A DNA stretch of 36,904 nt. Origin: GCA-016699445 sp964555055 (lineage in GTDB: Bacteria > UBA10199 > JACPAL01 > GCA-016699445). The translations under genes and the position numbers were made by a program. Position 1 is the stretch's first letter. Every line of letters begins with the position of its first letter. Below the pieces are notes generated by a model that was given only the letters and a program-made list of their open reading frames with translations, searched no databases and was not told the origin of the DNA. Where the stretch lies: NCBI GenBank assembly GCA_964555055.1, contig CAZKQW010000017.1, positions 1 to 36,904 on the forward strand, given 5' to 3'. Below, piece by piece: positions 7,689-15,243 of this stretch.

Positions 7689-8363
7689 GTGTCCCGACAA
7701 ATTTTGCTTCAAGGGGTTTCGAAGATCTACGAATCGAACGGACTTCCGTCCACGGCCTTGCACGACGTCACTTTAGGCATCGATCAGGGGGAATTCACGG
7801 TGCTCGCGGGGCCTTCGGGCTCCGGCAAGTCGACCATTCTCCACTTGATCGGCGCCCTGGATCAGCCCTCCCAAGGACGCGTCTGGGTGGTGGGCTCGGA
7901 TTTGGCGGAGCTATCGGCCGATCAGTTGTCGAAGTTCCGGTTGAACAAGATCGGTTTTGTCTTCCAAGCCTACAATCTCATCCCCGTCCTGACCGCTAAG
8001 GAAAACGTGGAGTATCCTTTGATCCTCCAAGGAGTTCCTAAGAAGGAGCAGGAACGCCGCTCCATAGAACTCATGGAAAGAGTGGGCTTGAAGGATCATA
8101 TGAACAAACGTCCCACGCAGATGAGCGGGGGGCAGCAGCAGCGCGTGGCCGTCGCAAGGGCTTTGGCCGCCAAGCCCGAGATCGTTTTGGCCGATGAGCC
8201 TACCGCGAACCTCGACTCCCAAACCGGGGAGCTCTTGATCGAGCTTTTCCGCCAATTAAACGAAGACTATAAGACGACCTTCATCATGGCTTCGCACGAT
8301 CCAGAAGTGATTGATCAGGCGAAACGCGTCGTCCGACTCAAGGACGGGAGGATCCTGATATGA
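7689..8363 (+). CDS. ABC transporter ATPase, MacB/LolD type
   Basis: A 224-aa ATPase of the MacB/LolD/FtsE class that would power the adjacent permease by mechanotransmission. Walker A is GPSGSGKST, the signature is MSGGQQQRVAVARAL and Walker B is IVLADEPTANLD. The start is GTG 7689 with no obvious Shine-Dalgarno; TATAAG at 7677-7682 lies just 6 bases before it, so a leaderless transcript is possible. It overlaps the permease start by ATGA. The substrate (lipoprotein, small molecule or peptide) cannot be read from the ATPase. Confidence 0.93.
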   Translation: MSRQILLQGVSKIYESNGLPSTALHDVTLGIDQGEFTVLAGPSGSGKSTILHLIGALDQPSQGRVWVVGSDLAELSADQLSKFRLNKIGFVFQAYNLIPVLTAKENVEYPLILQGVPKKEQERRSIELMERVGLKDHMNKRPTQMSGGQQQRVAVARALAAKPEIVLADEPTANLDSQTGELLIELFRQLNEDYKTTFIMASHDPEVIDQAKRVVRLKDGRILI

Positions 8364-9586
8364 CGTCCCTCTTGAAGATCGCCCTTCGTAACATCTTTCG
8401 AAACAAAAAAAGATCCCTTATCACCTTGGTCGCCGTCAGTTTCGGCCTGAGCGCTCTCATCTTCTTGAGGAGCTTCATGTACGGGGCCCAATCCCAAATG
8501 ATCGACAACATCACGCGGACGTTGACGAGCGACGCCCAAATCGTCCCGAAGGCTTTGGAAAATATCTATAATACCAACGCGTATTTGGACAATGCCGATG
8601 AAATACGTTCCGTGCTGCAAACGGAGCCTCGCGTCGAAGGCGTCGCGGAACGCGTGATCGCGGCGGGCATCGTCGCTTCGGCGACGAGTTCCATGCCCAC
8701 CTATATCGTCGGCTCGACGCATGAAATGGAAACCGCTATCAAGAGCAAGGATACGATCGTCGAAGGCAGAAATTTAGGCGTTGAAGACCAGCACAGCGCC
8801 GTTATCGGAAAAAAAATGAGGGAAGTTCTCGGCGTGAAGCTCGGGGAGAAAATCGTTTTGACGTCTCAGGATTATTACGGGTCCATGGCCGGTGAGGCTT
8901 TGAAGCTCGTGGGCACCTTCGAGACGGGTAACGACCAAATCGATAACGGGACGATCTTAATTCGCATCGAAACGGCCCAGCGCTTACTGTCGATTGACGG
9001 CAAAATCTCGAAATTCGCGATTAAAGCCAAGGAAGGCGTCGATGTCGACGGCCTTGTGCGTGATTTAAGAAGAAAGATCACGGATCCCGAAACGCGCATC
9101 CTTACGTGGCAGGAGTTGATCCCCATGATGGCTCAATTGATCCAGTTCCAGAATGGGATGCTCTTCGTCGTGGTCATGATCGTCCTGACCGTCGTCGCCG
9201 CAGGTATCTTGAATACCCTCATGATGTCGATCATCGAGCGTATCCGGGAATTCGGCTTGATGATGGCTCTGGGGACGACGCCGGGACAGGTGATCTTTCT
9301 CGTGGTCTCCGAATCCTTCATCTTGACGATGGTCGGCGCCGTCATCGGCTTCGCCATCGGCATCGGCGCTTCTCTTTATTTCGGGCATCAGGGCATCGAT
9401 TTGACGAGTTTCGTGTCGACATTCTCTAATTTCCTGATCGGTTCCCATGTTTACCCAAAAATCGATTGGGCTTACATGGTCCTCTTCGTCGTCGTGGTCT
9501 TCATCTCCAATCTCCTCGTCTCTTTTTACCCCGCTTGGCGCGCCAGCAAGCTCGAACCCGTCGAGGCGATGCGGCAGGTGGGATGA
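8360..9586 (+). CDS. FtsX/MacB-like permease
   Basis: A 408-aa membrane subunit with the MacB/LolCE topology: one N-terminal helix (about 20-40), a large periplasmic domain (about 45-260), then three C-terminal helices (about 270-295, 310-335 and 370-395) forming the FtsX domain. The typical cytoplasmic motifs are IIERIREFGLMMALGTTPGQV and the terminal WRASKLEPVEAMR. It is translationally coupled to the ATPase before it and to the outer-membrane protein after it (ATGATGA). This three-gene set suggests export or lipoprotein handling across the envelope; a LolCDE role is less likely because only one permease is present. Confidence 0.92.
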   Translation: MTSLLKIALRNIFRNKKRSLITLVAVSFGLSALIFLRSFMYGAQSQMIDNITRTLTSDAQIVPKALENIYNTNAYLDNADEIRSVLQTEPRVEGVAERVIAAGIVASATSSMPTYIVGSTHEMETAIKSKDTIVEGRNLGVEDQHSAVIGKKMREVLGVKLGEKIVLTSQDYYGSMAGEALKLVGTFETGNDQIDNGTILIRIETAQRLLSIDGKISKFAIKAKEGVDVDGLVRDLRRKITDPETRILTWQELIPMMAQLIQFQNGMLFVVVMIVLTVVAAGILNTLMMSIIERIREFGLMMALGTTPGQVIFLVVSESFILTMVGAVIGFAIGIGASLYFGHQGIDLTSFVSTFSNFLIGSHVYPKIDWAYMVLFVVVVFISNLLVSFYPAWRASKLEPVEAMRQVG

Positions 9587-10758
9587 TGAAGAGGGCGGTG
9601 GGAGCTTCGTTCTTATCCTTTCTCACAATCTGTGCCGCCGTTACCGCGGGAAGGCTGGCTTCGGCTTATGATTTGGTTTCGCATCCGGAACTCGCTTTGA
9701 AACTCAAGGGTTCTTATAAAAATCTCCAATTCAATACCCATCGGCAGTCGAACGGTGACTTCCTCGAGGCGAACGTCAACCGGCTACGCACGGAATGGGA
9801 CGCCAAACTTCTCCGGGTTTTTTCGGCGAAACTCGTTTGGGACAACGAGCTGATTTTCGGGAATTACATCGACAGCGAGATTTTCGCTGCGCGCCAAGCG
9901 CAACGCGACCAACCTTACGGCGATTTGGAGTACGAGCTCGTCCAAAGTCATAATGTTTTCTACGGCCAAAACTTCTACCGCGCTTACGGGGAAATCGATC
10001 TAGGGGTCTTGGATGTGCGCGTCGGCCGCCAAAAGATCGAGTGGGGTGTCATGCGTCTTTTTAGCCCCGGCGATCTCTTCCATCCCTTACCACTCTTCGA
10101 CGTCGAAAAAATGGAGCGCGTGGGAGCGACGGCGGTCAATGCGTTGTTCACACCCTGGCCGGACGTGAAGGTGAACGCCGTGTACGCCTTTGACCGGGAC
10201 CCGGACCGCTCTCGCATCGCGGGCCGCGTCACGCGCACGGTAGGTCATTTCGACGTTTCGGCTTTTGGGGGTAAATTCCTGAAGGATCATGTCACCGGCT
10301 TTGATTTCACCGGAGACGTTTTGAGGGCAGGTGTAAGGGGGGAGTTTTATTTCGACGATGCGGCCTTAGGCGATAACTTCATCCAGGCCGCCGGCGGGGT
10401 CGACTACGGCTTCGCCAACACTCTTTACGTCGCCCTGGAGTATTTCCATAACGGCCAAGGGACGAATGATGCCCTAACGGCGCCTCTTTTCTTGCCTTCG
10501 GCCGCCCAGATCCGTTCGGTGCATAAGGACTTCGCGGGTTTCCAGTTGAAGTATGAACTGACGCCCCTGTGGACTGTTTCCGGAATGTCGATTATCGACC
10601 TGAACGGCGGCAGCCTGTTCATGAATCCCGAGACGAAATACGCCTTCAAGGAATGGCTGGAAGTCACGCTGGGCGCCCACCTCCCGATCGGAGCCGCGCA
10701 GGGTGAATTCACCGCGATTCCAAATCTCTATTACTTGCAGACCCAACTTTTCTTTTAA
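9583..10758 (+). CDS. Predicted outer-membrane beta-barrel protein of the ABC locus
   Basis: A 391-aa protein with a clear signal peptide: basic start MMKR, a hydrophobic core, and a likely cut after ASA at about residue 29. The mature part alternates aromatic and polar residues in short strands, and the chain ends in QTQLFF, a C-terminal phenylalanine typical of Bam-inserted barrels. The GRQKIEWGVMRLFSPGDLF segment resembles a motif often seen in large barrel families near MacB-like transporters. The start overlaps the permease stop; longer in-frame upstream starts would lie within the permease and remove the signal peptide from the N-terminus. It may be the outer-membrane partner of the exporter, but its substrate is unknown. 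Confidence 0.8.
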   Translation: MMKRAVGASFLSFLTICAAVTAGRLASAYDLVSHPELALKLKGSYKNLQFNTHRQSNGDFLEANVNRLRTEWDAKLLRVFSAKLVWDNELIFGNYIDSEIFAARQAQRDQPYGDLEYELVQSHNVFYGQNFYRAYGEIDLGVLDVRVGRQKIEWGVMRLFSPGDLFHPLPLFDVEKMERVGATAVNALFTPWPDVKVNAVYAFDRDPDRSRIAGRVTRTVGHFDVSAFGGKFLKDHVTGFDFTGDVLRAGVRGEFYFDDAALGDNFIQAAGGVDYGFANTLYVALEYFHNGQGTNDALTAPLFLPSAAQIRSVHKDFAGFQLKYELTPLWTVSGMSIIDLNGGSLFMNPETKYAFKEWLEVTLGAHLPIGAAQGEFTAIPNLYYLQTQLFF

Positions 10759-10763
10759 TTCGG

Positions 10764-10790
10764 GGGGACGCCTCGGCTCCCTCGGTCCCC
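10764..10790. terminator. GC-rich hairpin downstream of the barrel gene
   Basis: GGGGAC (10764-10769) pairs with GTCCCC (10785-10790). It lies 6 bases after the stop of the barrel gene. There is no T-tract on the plus strand (AAAA follows). It is the first of three successive stem-loops between convergent genes. Confidence 0.4.
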
Positions 10791-10798
10791 AAAAGGAG

Positions 10799-10830
10799 AG
10801 GGGTTTCTTGCTCCCCCACAAGAAACCCCT
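10799..10830. terminator. Perfect 12-bp hairpin between convergent genes
   Basis: AGGGGTTTCTTG (10799-10810) and CAAGAAACCCCT (10819-10830) form a perfect 12-bp stem with an 8-base loop. On the minus strand it is followed by CTCTCCTTTT, so it could stop transcription of the protease gene. Confidence 0.5.
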
Positions 10831-10837
10831 GAGAAAG

Positions 10838-10869
10838 TTCCTTAGGCGGGGTTCAGACCGCCTAAGGAA
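10838..10869. terminator. Second perfect 12-bp hairpin, at the protease stop
   Basis: TTCCTTAGGCGG (10838-10849) and CCGCCTAAGGAA (10858-10869) form a perfect 12-bp stem with an 8-base loop. It ends one base before the TAG of the minus-strand protease gene. There is no long T-tract, so it may protect the 3' end instead of, or as well as, terminating. Confidence 0.5.
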
Positions 10870-10870
10870 G

Positions 10871-12511
10871 CTAATTCGTATTCAATTCGATCAACGACAC
10901 ACGGGCACTCGCACTGCCGGCGTTCAGCGTGACGGCTCCGGATGGCGCCACAAGTCGGAAGATTTGGGTGGCCGCTGAACCTACCGTCGCCGTGCTAGGG
11001 TAGTTTTGTACGCGTTGAAGGCTGGGCCCGCTCAGGACGGTCCCTCGTCCGTCCTGAACGTCTCCGCGAAGAAGAACGCCCACGTAATTTCCGGTGTACG
11101 CATTAATGGTGCGAGTTCTATAGTTATAGCGGCTATCCGATGAAAGACCCGTATTCGATAAGACGAGGGCCGTGGCCCATTGGTTGACGAATTCGGGAAA
11201 TTCATTGAACGAGCCGTCATTGCCGCCGAAAGCTTGTTCGATATTTGAAGTTCCCGTATCCGCCGTATTATAGAGGTTTTGAATGAACGTCGTCCCGTTG
11301 GAGCTTTGTTCATACATATAACGGATGAACAAATAAGCGCCTCCTCGTTGCCCTAGGCTTGGAGATGAGCTCGGTGCGATCGAGATTTGGGATGGGTTAG
11401 CCAGGAAGATGCGCGCGCGCGCCGGGTTTTCGTTTCCGAATCCGGTGATATCTTCCGAGAAATGGGAGAGGGCTTCATTCAGCCAAGGTTCCTCTGTGTT
11501 TCCGCCTTGAACGAATACCTTTTGATTGTAGCTGACCATATGCTGGAATTCGTGGGCGAGGACTCCGGGTAAGACATTGTTCACCGTGAAATCCTCTGAG
11601 ATAGGTATCCCATGCGCACCATTCGGGTCTGGGACGAGCGTGTAAAAAATCTCCTGTTCGTTTGAAGCAGGATTGCTGGCGGAAGCCGCGAATAAGTCCC
11701 CAGGAAAGAAGTATCCTGTGATTAATCCTCCGTTGCTCGTGAGTTGATTGACGACTTGAGTCATGAGTATCGTGACATGCCCGTCGTCGTTCACATCGGA
11801 TTCGTTGCCAAAGAGCTGATGTTCCACGGGGAGAGCGATGGTTTCAAAATCGTAGGCCAAAGACTGAATGGCTTCTTCCGAGATGGCGTCGAGGTTGCGG
11901 TTGTCGACGAACACATAGAGACCGCTGGAAACATACATGAGCGTCGCATCGATGGATTCGTAGTTAGTGATGCTGCTGAGGGAGGAGAGGGATTTGAAGG
12001 AACGTACCGTTCCAAGGCTCATAGTCGCTTGCAGGGCTCCGACGGAAAAAGCGGCCGTCTCTTCCGTTAAAGAAGATTCGGTGGTGGGTAATGTCTTCTC
12101 TAAGTCTCGGAGGTATTCATGGAAGCTCTCATCTGGGGAGTGAGGAACGTCTTCGTCAGGGGAATGGGTAATGTCTTCGGAAATTTTAGGTTCGAAAGCG
12201 AGGGCTGAAACGCCAGGAGTCGTGGAGCGGCTCGTAGAAAGCTGGACCGTCATGCTGCTTCCCGAGCGTGTTGAATTCACGATCAATAAATAATCAGAAT
12301 GGGATTGAAGGGATAGAGTCGCTGAGCCACTGCTTAAAGAGACGGGAGCGATGGACTCTATGGACGAGACGTCCGACAATGAATCGGTAGATCCCCCACC
12401 TATCGATTCAATGCCGGAGACCGAACCTGAGCTTGAGGTTCGTACGCAAGAAGCCCACAAACCTACCGCGAACAAAAATGCGTATTTCCCGTAGTGAAAT
12501 CCTATTCCCAT
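10871..12511 (-). CDS. M30-like (hyicolysin) secreted zinc metalloprotease, probable lipoprotein
   Basis: A 546-aa exported protease. The N-terminus is a signal peptide ending in LWASC, with C22 as the likely lipidated residue, though W at -3 makes the lipobox imperfect. A Ser/Gly-rich stretch (about 25-100) and a short HSPDE-type double repeat (about 117-129) follow. The catalytic part has a DVNDDGHV calcium-loop-like motif (239-246), HEFQH (320-324) and, 20-odd residues on, WLNEALSHFSED, matching the M30 zinc site plus the third ligand region. It should cleave proteins outside the inner membrane. There is no Shine-Dalgarno; a hairpin at 12514-12537 abuts the ATG. It may be an extracellular nutrient-gaining or attack enzyme. 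Confidence 0.85.
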   Translation of the reverse strand: MGIGFHYGKYAFLFAVGLWASCVRTSSSGSVSGIESIGGGSTDSLSDVSSIESIAPVSLSSGSATLSLQSHSDYLLIVNSTRSGSSMTVQLSTSRSTTPGVSALAFEPKISEDITHSPDEDVPHSPDESFHEYLRDLEKTLPTTESSLTEETAAFSVGALQATMSLGTVRSFKSLSSLSSITNYESIDATLMYVSSGLYVFVDNRNLDAISEEAIQSLAYDFETIALPVEHQLFGNESDVNDDGHVTILMTQVVNQLTSNGGLITGYFFPGDLFAASASNPASNEQEIFYTLVPDPNGAHGIPISEDFTVNNVLPGVLAHEFQHMVSYNQKVFVQGGNTEEPWLNEALSHFSEDITGFGNENPARARIFLANPSQISIAPSSSPSLGQRGGAYLFIRYMYEQSSNGTTFIQNLYNTADTGTSNIEQAFGGNDGSFNEFPEFVNQWATALVLSNTGLSSDSRYNYRTRTINAYTGNYVGVLLRGDVQDGRGTVLSGPSLQRVQNYPSTATVGSAATQIFRLVAPSGAVTLNAGSASARVSLIELNTN

Positions 12512-12513
12512 GA

Positions 12514-12537
12514 CGGATTGCTACAAAAAGCAATCCG
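12514..12537 (-). promoter_or_regulatory. Hairpin abutting the protease start codon
   Basis: CGGATTGC (12514-12521) and GCAATCCG (12530-12537) pair perfectly over 8 bp around an 8-base loop. On the minus strand the stem ends two bases before the ATG at 12511, where a ribosome-binding site would be. It could be an operator or an mRNA structure controlling translation. Confidence 0.45.
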
Positions 12538-12682
12538 GAAGCCACTTTCTATATATTGATAATAATTCTATTATAGATAAATTAGGTTATATTTATTAAT
12601 TACTTACGATTAGTATATTTAAGACTGCTATTGATTGAATGTGGCAAAAAATGCAGGGGGATCCATCACCGTTTTATAGATA

Positions 12683-12697
12683 TGATAATTATTATCG
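12683..12697. promoter_or_regulatory. Fur-box-like palindrome
   Basis: TGATAAT, T, ATTATCG is a 7-1-7 inverted repeat with one mismatch to the classical TGATAAT-n-ATTATCA Fur motif. It lies in the AT-rich gap (12512-12712) about 170 bp upstream of the protease start. AT-rich context makes a chance match plausible. Confidence 0.3.
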
Positions 12698-12712
12698 AAC
12701 TGATGAAAAGGG

Positions 12713-13699
12713 TTACATGAGCGTTCTTGGCTCCTCCTTTTTGAGGGAAGAACGGAATAGGTTGGGCTTAATGTATCCAGAAACGACGATTTTCGAGCGG
12801 CCGGTTTTCTTGGCTTGGTAAAGCGCGTCGTCGGCTTCTTTGAGGAGATGGGGTGCTCCGGTTTGGGCTAAGGTATGTTCGGAAATGCCTATGCTGGCGG
12901 AGAGTTGGAAATTTTTTCCTTCGTGCGTAAAAGGATGGCTTTGGATTTCCCTTAAAATTCTTTGGGCCAGGTTCTGGGCTTCGCGTAATCCTGTTTCGGG
13001 AAGGACTAAGACGAATTCATCCCCTCCATAGCGGGCTGCGATATCGACGAAGCGGACCGTTTGAAGAAGGAGCCTTCCAACCTGGCGAATCACGATGTCT
13101 CCCTGGGGATGACCGCAGGTGTCATTGATGGATTTGAATCCATCCAAATCCAAAGCGACGACAGAGAGGGGGCGATGGTAGCGTCGAGCGCGGATGAATT
13201 CCCGTTCCAGGGCATCCATCAAAAAGCGGTGATTGTAGAGTCCCGTGAGCCCATCACGTTCGGCTAGTTCCCGATAGCGCTGGATGTTTTCTTCTTGCTC
13301 GGCTTTCTTGCGGCGTCTTTCGATCGCGTTGCTGACCAAGTCAAAGAGTGGAAGCGTCTCCAACTCTTTCTTTAAGATAAAATCATCCATGCCTTTTTGA
13401 AAAGCGTCCCGGGCCGTTTTAGCTTCCGCATCATCGGTCATAAGGATGATGGGTAGATGGGGTTGTGACTCTTGGGTTTCATTAAGGATGTGGAAAGCGT
13501 TGGTCCGCGGCAAATGATGGTCGGTCATCACCAGGTCGAATTGGCGGTCTTTGAGGTGTTTCAAGCCGGATTCGGTGTCGGTCGCAAAAGTGACCGTAGC
13601 CGGTACCGCGGATTGCTTCAGGCAGTTTTTTAATTTTTCATGATCATCCCGGTGAGGGTCGATGACTAAAATGGAAATTTGGCTTTTTTCGTCGTTCAT
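12713..13699 (-). CDS. Response regulator with diguanylate cyclase output (REC-GGDEF)
   Basis: A 328-aa REC-GGDEF protein expected to make c-di-GMP from two GTP when phosphorylated. REC has D14, phosphoacceptor D60 (VMTDHHLP), T88 and K110. The GGDEF domain carries the metal and substrate motif DLDGFKSIND, and YGGDEF (225-229). An RFVD inhibitory site (216-219), exactly five residues before GGDEF, implies product feedback. The organisation matches PleD/WspR-like cyclases with a single receiver. There is no partner kinase next to it; the orphan histidine kinase at the window start is one candidate. The ATG is preceded by an AT-rich run with no Shine-Dalgarno. The gene lies between two AT-rich patches. 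Confidence 0.93.
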   Translation of the reverse strand: MNDEKSQISILVIDPHRDDHEKLKNCLKQSAVPATVTFATDTESGLKHLKDRQFDLVMTDHHLPRTNAFHILNETQESQPHLPIILMTDDAEAKTARDAFQKGMDDFILKKELETLPLFDLVSNAIERRRKKAEQEENIQRYRELAERDGLTGLYNHRFLMDALEREFIRARRYHRPLSVVALDLDGFKSINDTCGHPQGDIVIRQVGRLLLQTVRFVDIAARYGGDEFVLVLPETGLREAQNLAQRILREIQSHPFTHEGKNFQLSASIGISEHTLAQTGAPHLLKEADDALYQAKKTGRSKIVVSGYIKPNLFRSSLKKEEPRTLM

Positions 13700-13955
13700 A
13701 AATTATTTTTTAAAAATTTATCAATATGTAGTTAAATTGACACAATGAATCAATAAATTAATTAAATATCTTATATTTAACTTATAAATATTTATAATTA
13801 TTGATCAAAATGAGAAATAAAAATCAATCGTTGAAAGCTCCAAAAAACGGATGAGAAGGGATCGATTTTGAAACCCAAGATTATTAAGGGTTGCGGAAAG
13901 TATTCTTGTTTTGCGTTAAAATAGTTCTCTTAGGCATGGCCCGACCCTTGCCTAG
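13700..13955. other. AT-rich intergenic island
   Basis: About 256 bases between the divergent REC-GGDEF and 346-aa genes. The first 150 are very AT-rich, with runs of A and T. It must hold both promoters, but none is convincing: TTGACA at 13737 has no matching -10, and TAAAAT at 13917-13922 has no well-spaced -35. No open frame was seen in it. Confidence 0.5.
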
Positions 13956-13981
13956 ATAAGGCCTCCACAAGGAGGCCTTAT
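13956..13981 (+). promoter_or_regulatory. Hairpin that sequesters the ribosome-binding site and start codon
   Basis: ATAAGGCCTCC (13956-13966), loop ACAA, then GGAGGCCTTAT (13971-13981): a perfect 11-bp stem. The right arm contains the strong Shine-Dalgarno (AAGGAGG, 13969-13975) and the first two bases of the ATG at 13980. Translation of the 346-aa gene would require melting this stem, as in RNA thermometers or other translational switches. There is no T-tract after it, so it is not an intrinsic terminator. Confidence 0.75.
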
Positions 13982-15020
13982 GCTGCTTCAAAAAAACTGT
14001 TTTTACTTCAATCCCGTGACGGTGCGGGACTTCACAGGGCGGGCATTATTACAAAAGGGCGTGAGTCTCATTTTTCGCGCGCCTTTTGAATTGAATGCAT
14101 CTGGATTCTACACGATCTCATCCCTTCAAACGCCGCTTTATGCGGGAGATCCTGTGGAAAATCTCGTCGAAAGCCTCCAACAAAAAGTTAGGCTACAGAT
14201 AGCAGGAGCCTTGGCGTCTTTTGAGCCGCAGTTTCTCAGAATTGCGCGCGAAGTGGAGGCTATAAATGAAGATCCAACCCTCTCTACGGAGGAGAAACAA
14301 AAGAAAATCCATGGAGTGAGTGAACGTTATGGAATCCGTAAAGACGACATGAAAAAGCACGTCACCGAGCCTCTTGAAAAAATTTACGCGGAAGCGAAGG
14401 ATCGATTGGGACGGGAAGTCGATTTTTTGAAGAAGGATCGTGAACGGATCGAATCCTATTACGGAAAAGATAGCCCACAAGCTCTCCAGGCGGCTCGTAC
14501 GCTTGATCGTGTGGTCGGGGCTTTAGAGCCTTTTCGTCAAAAGATCGAGCAAAGCCAAGAGACGTATCATGGGATGTACCCGAAAGCCGGCTGTTTCAAA
14601 AAAGTGGCGAAAGGTTTCGGCGGCATCTTTAAAGGCGTCGCGCACACCCTCGCGAACGCCGTGAAGGGGCTCGTGAACCCGAAAAATTGGCTGCGCGCCG
14701 ATTTTTGGAGGAACGTCGTGGCTCCCATTGCGCTGAACCTCATTCCCGGCATCGGCCTAGCGTCCTCCGTTGCTTGGAAATGGGGACGGTTGGCTTATGG
14801 CGCGTTTCAAACCGTAAAAAGCCTCGCTCAAAAGAGTTGGAAAGGGGCTTTAGAAGGGGTGGTCGGCATAGCGACCCGAGTATCCGCGGCATTCACCGGA
14901 AAAATAGCGGCATGGGTCCAAAAAGGGACGGCATGGGTGAGCCGGGCGCGCGAACGCATCGATACGGTGCTGCATCCGCAAAAATGGATTCAAGAGAAGA
15001 TTTTCGGTCGCACGGGATAA
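13980..15020 (+). CDS. Unknown protein with coiled coil and hydrophobic C-terminal region
   Basis: A 346-aa protein that I do not recognise. There is no signal peptide. Residues about 60-200 are highly charged and helical, likely coiled coil, with a KAGC turn near 200. From about 205 on it becomes Gly/Ala-rich, with hydrophobic or amphipathic helices: NVVAPIALNLIPGIGLASSV (about 241-260), then AYGAFQTVKSL and ALEGVVGIATRVSAAF. This pattern of a soluble helical front and an IPGIG-containing hydrophobic stretch is reminiscent of pre-toxin or pore-forming regions of secreted toxins and type III translocators, but that is an impression, not a match. Its translation start lies in a perfect hairpin, which suggests tight control. 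It faces the giant-protein operon. An in-frame coding remnant follows at 15048-15218. Confidence 0.7.
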   Translation: MLLQKNCFYFNPVTVRDFTGRALLQKGVSLIFRAPFELNASGFYTISSLQTPLYAGDPVENLVESLQQKVRLQIAGALASFEPQFLRIAREVEAINEDPTLSTEEKQKKIHGVSERYGIRKDDMKKHVTEPLEKIYAEAKDRLGREVDFLKKDRERIESYYGKDSPQALQAARTLDRVVGALEPFRQKIEQSQETYHGMYPKAGCFKKVAKGFGGIFKGVAHTLANAVKGLVNPKNWLRADFWRNVVAPIALNLIPGIGLASSVAWKWGRLAYGAFQTVKSLAQKSWKGALEGVVGIATRVSAAFTGKIAAWVQKGTAWVSRARERIDTVLHPQKWIQEKIFGRTG

Positions 15021-15047
15021 TTTCCTGGTGATTCTTTTTTAGAATAG

Positions 15048-15218
15048 GAGTTCGACCGGAAGTTCGAGGAGCGCTTCCAGCCTTTTCGCATCGAGGCCGT
15101 GGGGTATTTCGACGATCTTTATAAAAGATATGAAACCTTGAACCAGGAATACCTCGTGTTCAACCTTCACCTGAGGCGGTTGGAGGAAAAAATAAATGAG
15201 AAGGATCCTAAGTGTTGA
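15048..15218 (+). pseudogene. Coding remnant in frame with the preceding gene
   Basis: A 56-codon open stretch with protein-like composition (starts EFDRKFEERF, ends EEKINEKDPKC), charged and probably helical. It has no ATG and is bounded upstream by TAG (15045-15047). It is in the same frame as the 346-aa gene, separated from it by the TAA at 15018 and this TAG. It could be the severed C-terminus of that gene, a decayed separate gene, or a short GTG-started frame (GTG in AVGYF). Confidence 0.35.
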
Positions 15219-15243
15219 TCATTCCTTAGCTTTTAAAAAAGTG

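Noticed and set aside
12639..12821. 60-codon plus-strand frame in the AT-rich gap
   Set aside because: Half overlaps the REC-GGDEF gene antisense and it has no Shine-Dalgarno or recognisable motif.
13956..13981. Intrinsic terminator reading of the hairpin before the 346-aa gene
   Set aside because: No T-tract follows on either strand, and the right arm is a functional-looking Shine-Dalgarno plus start codon.
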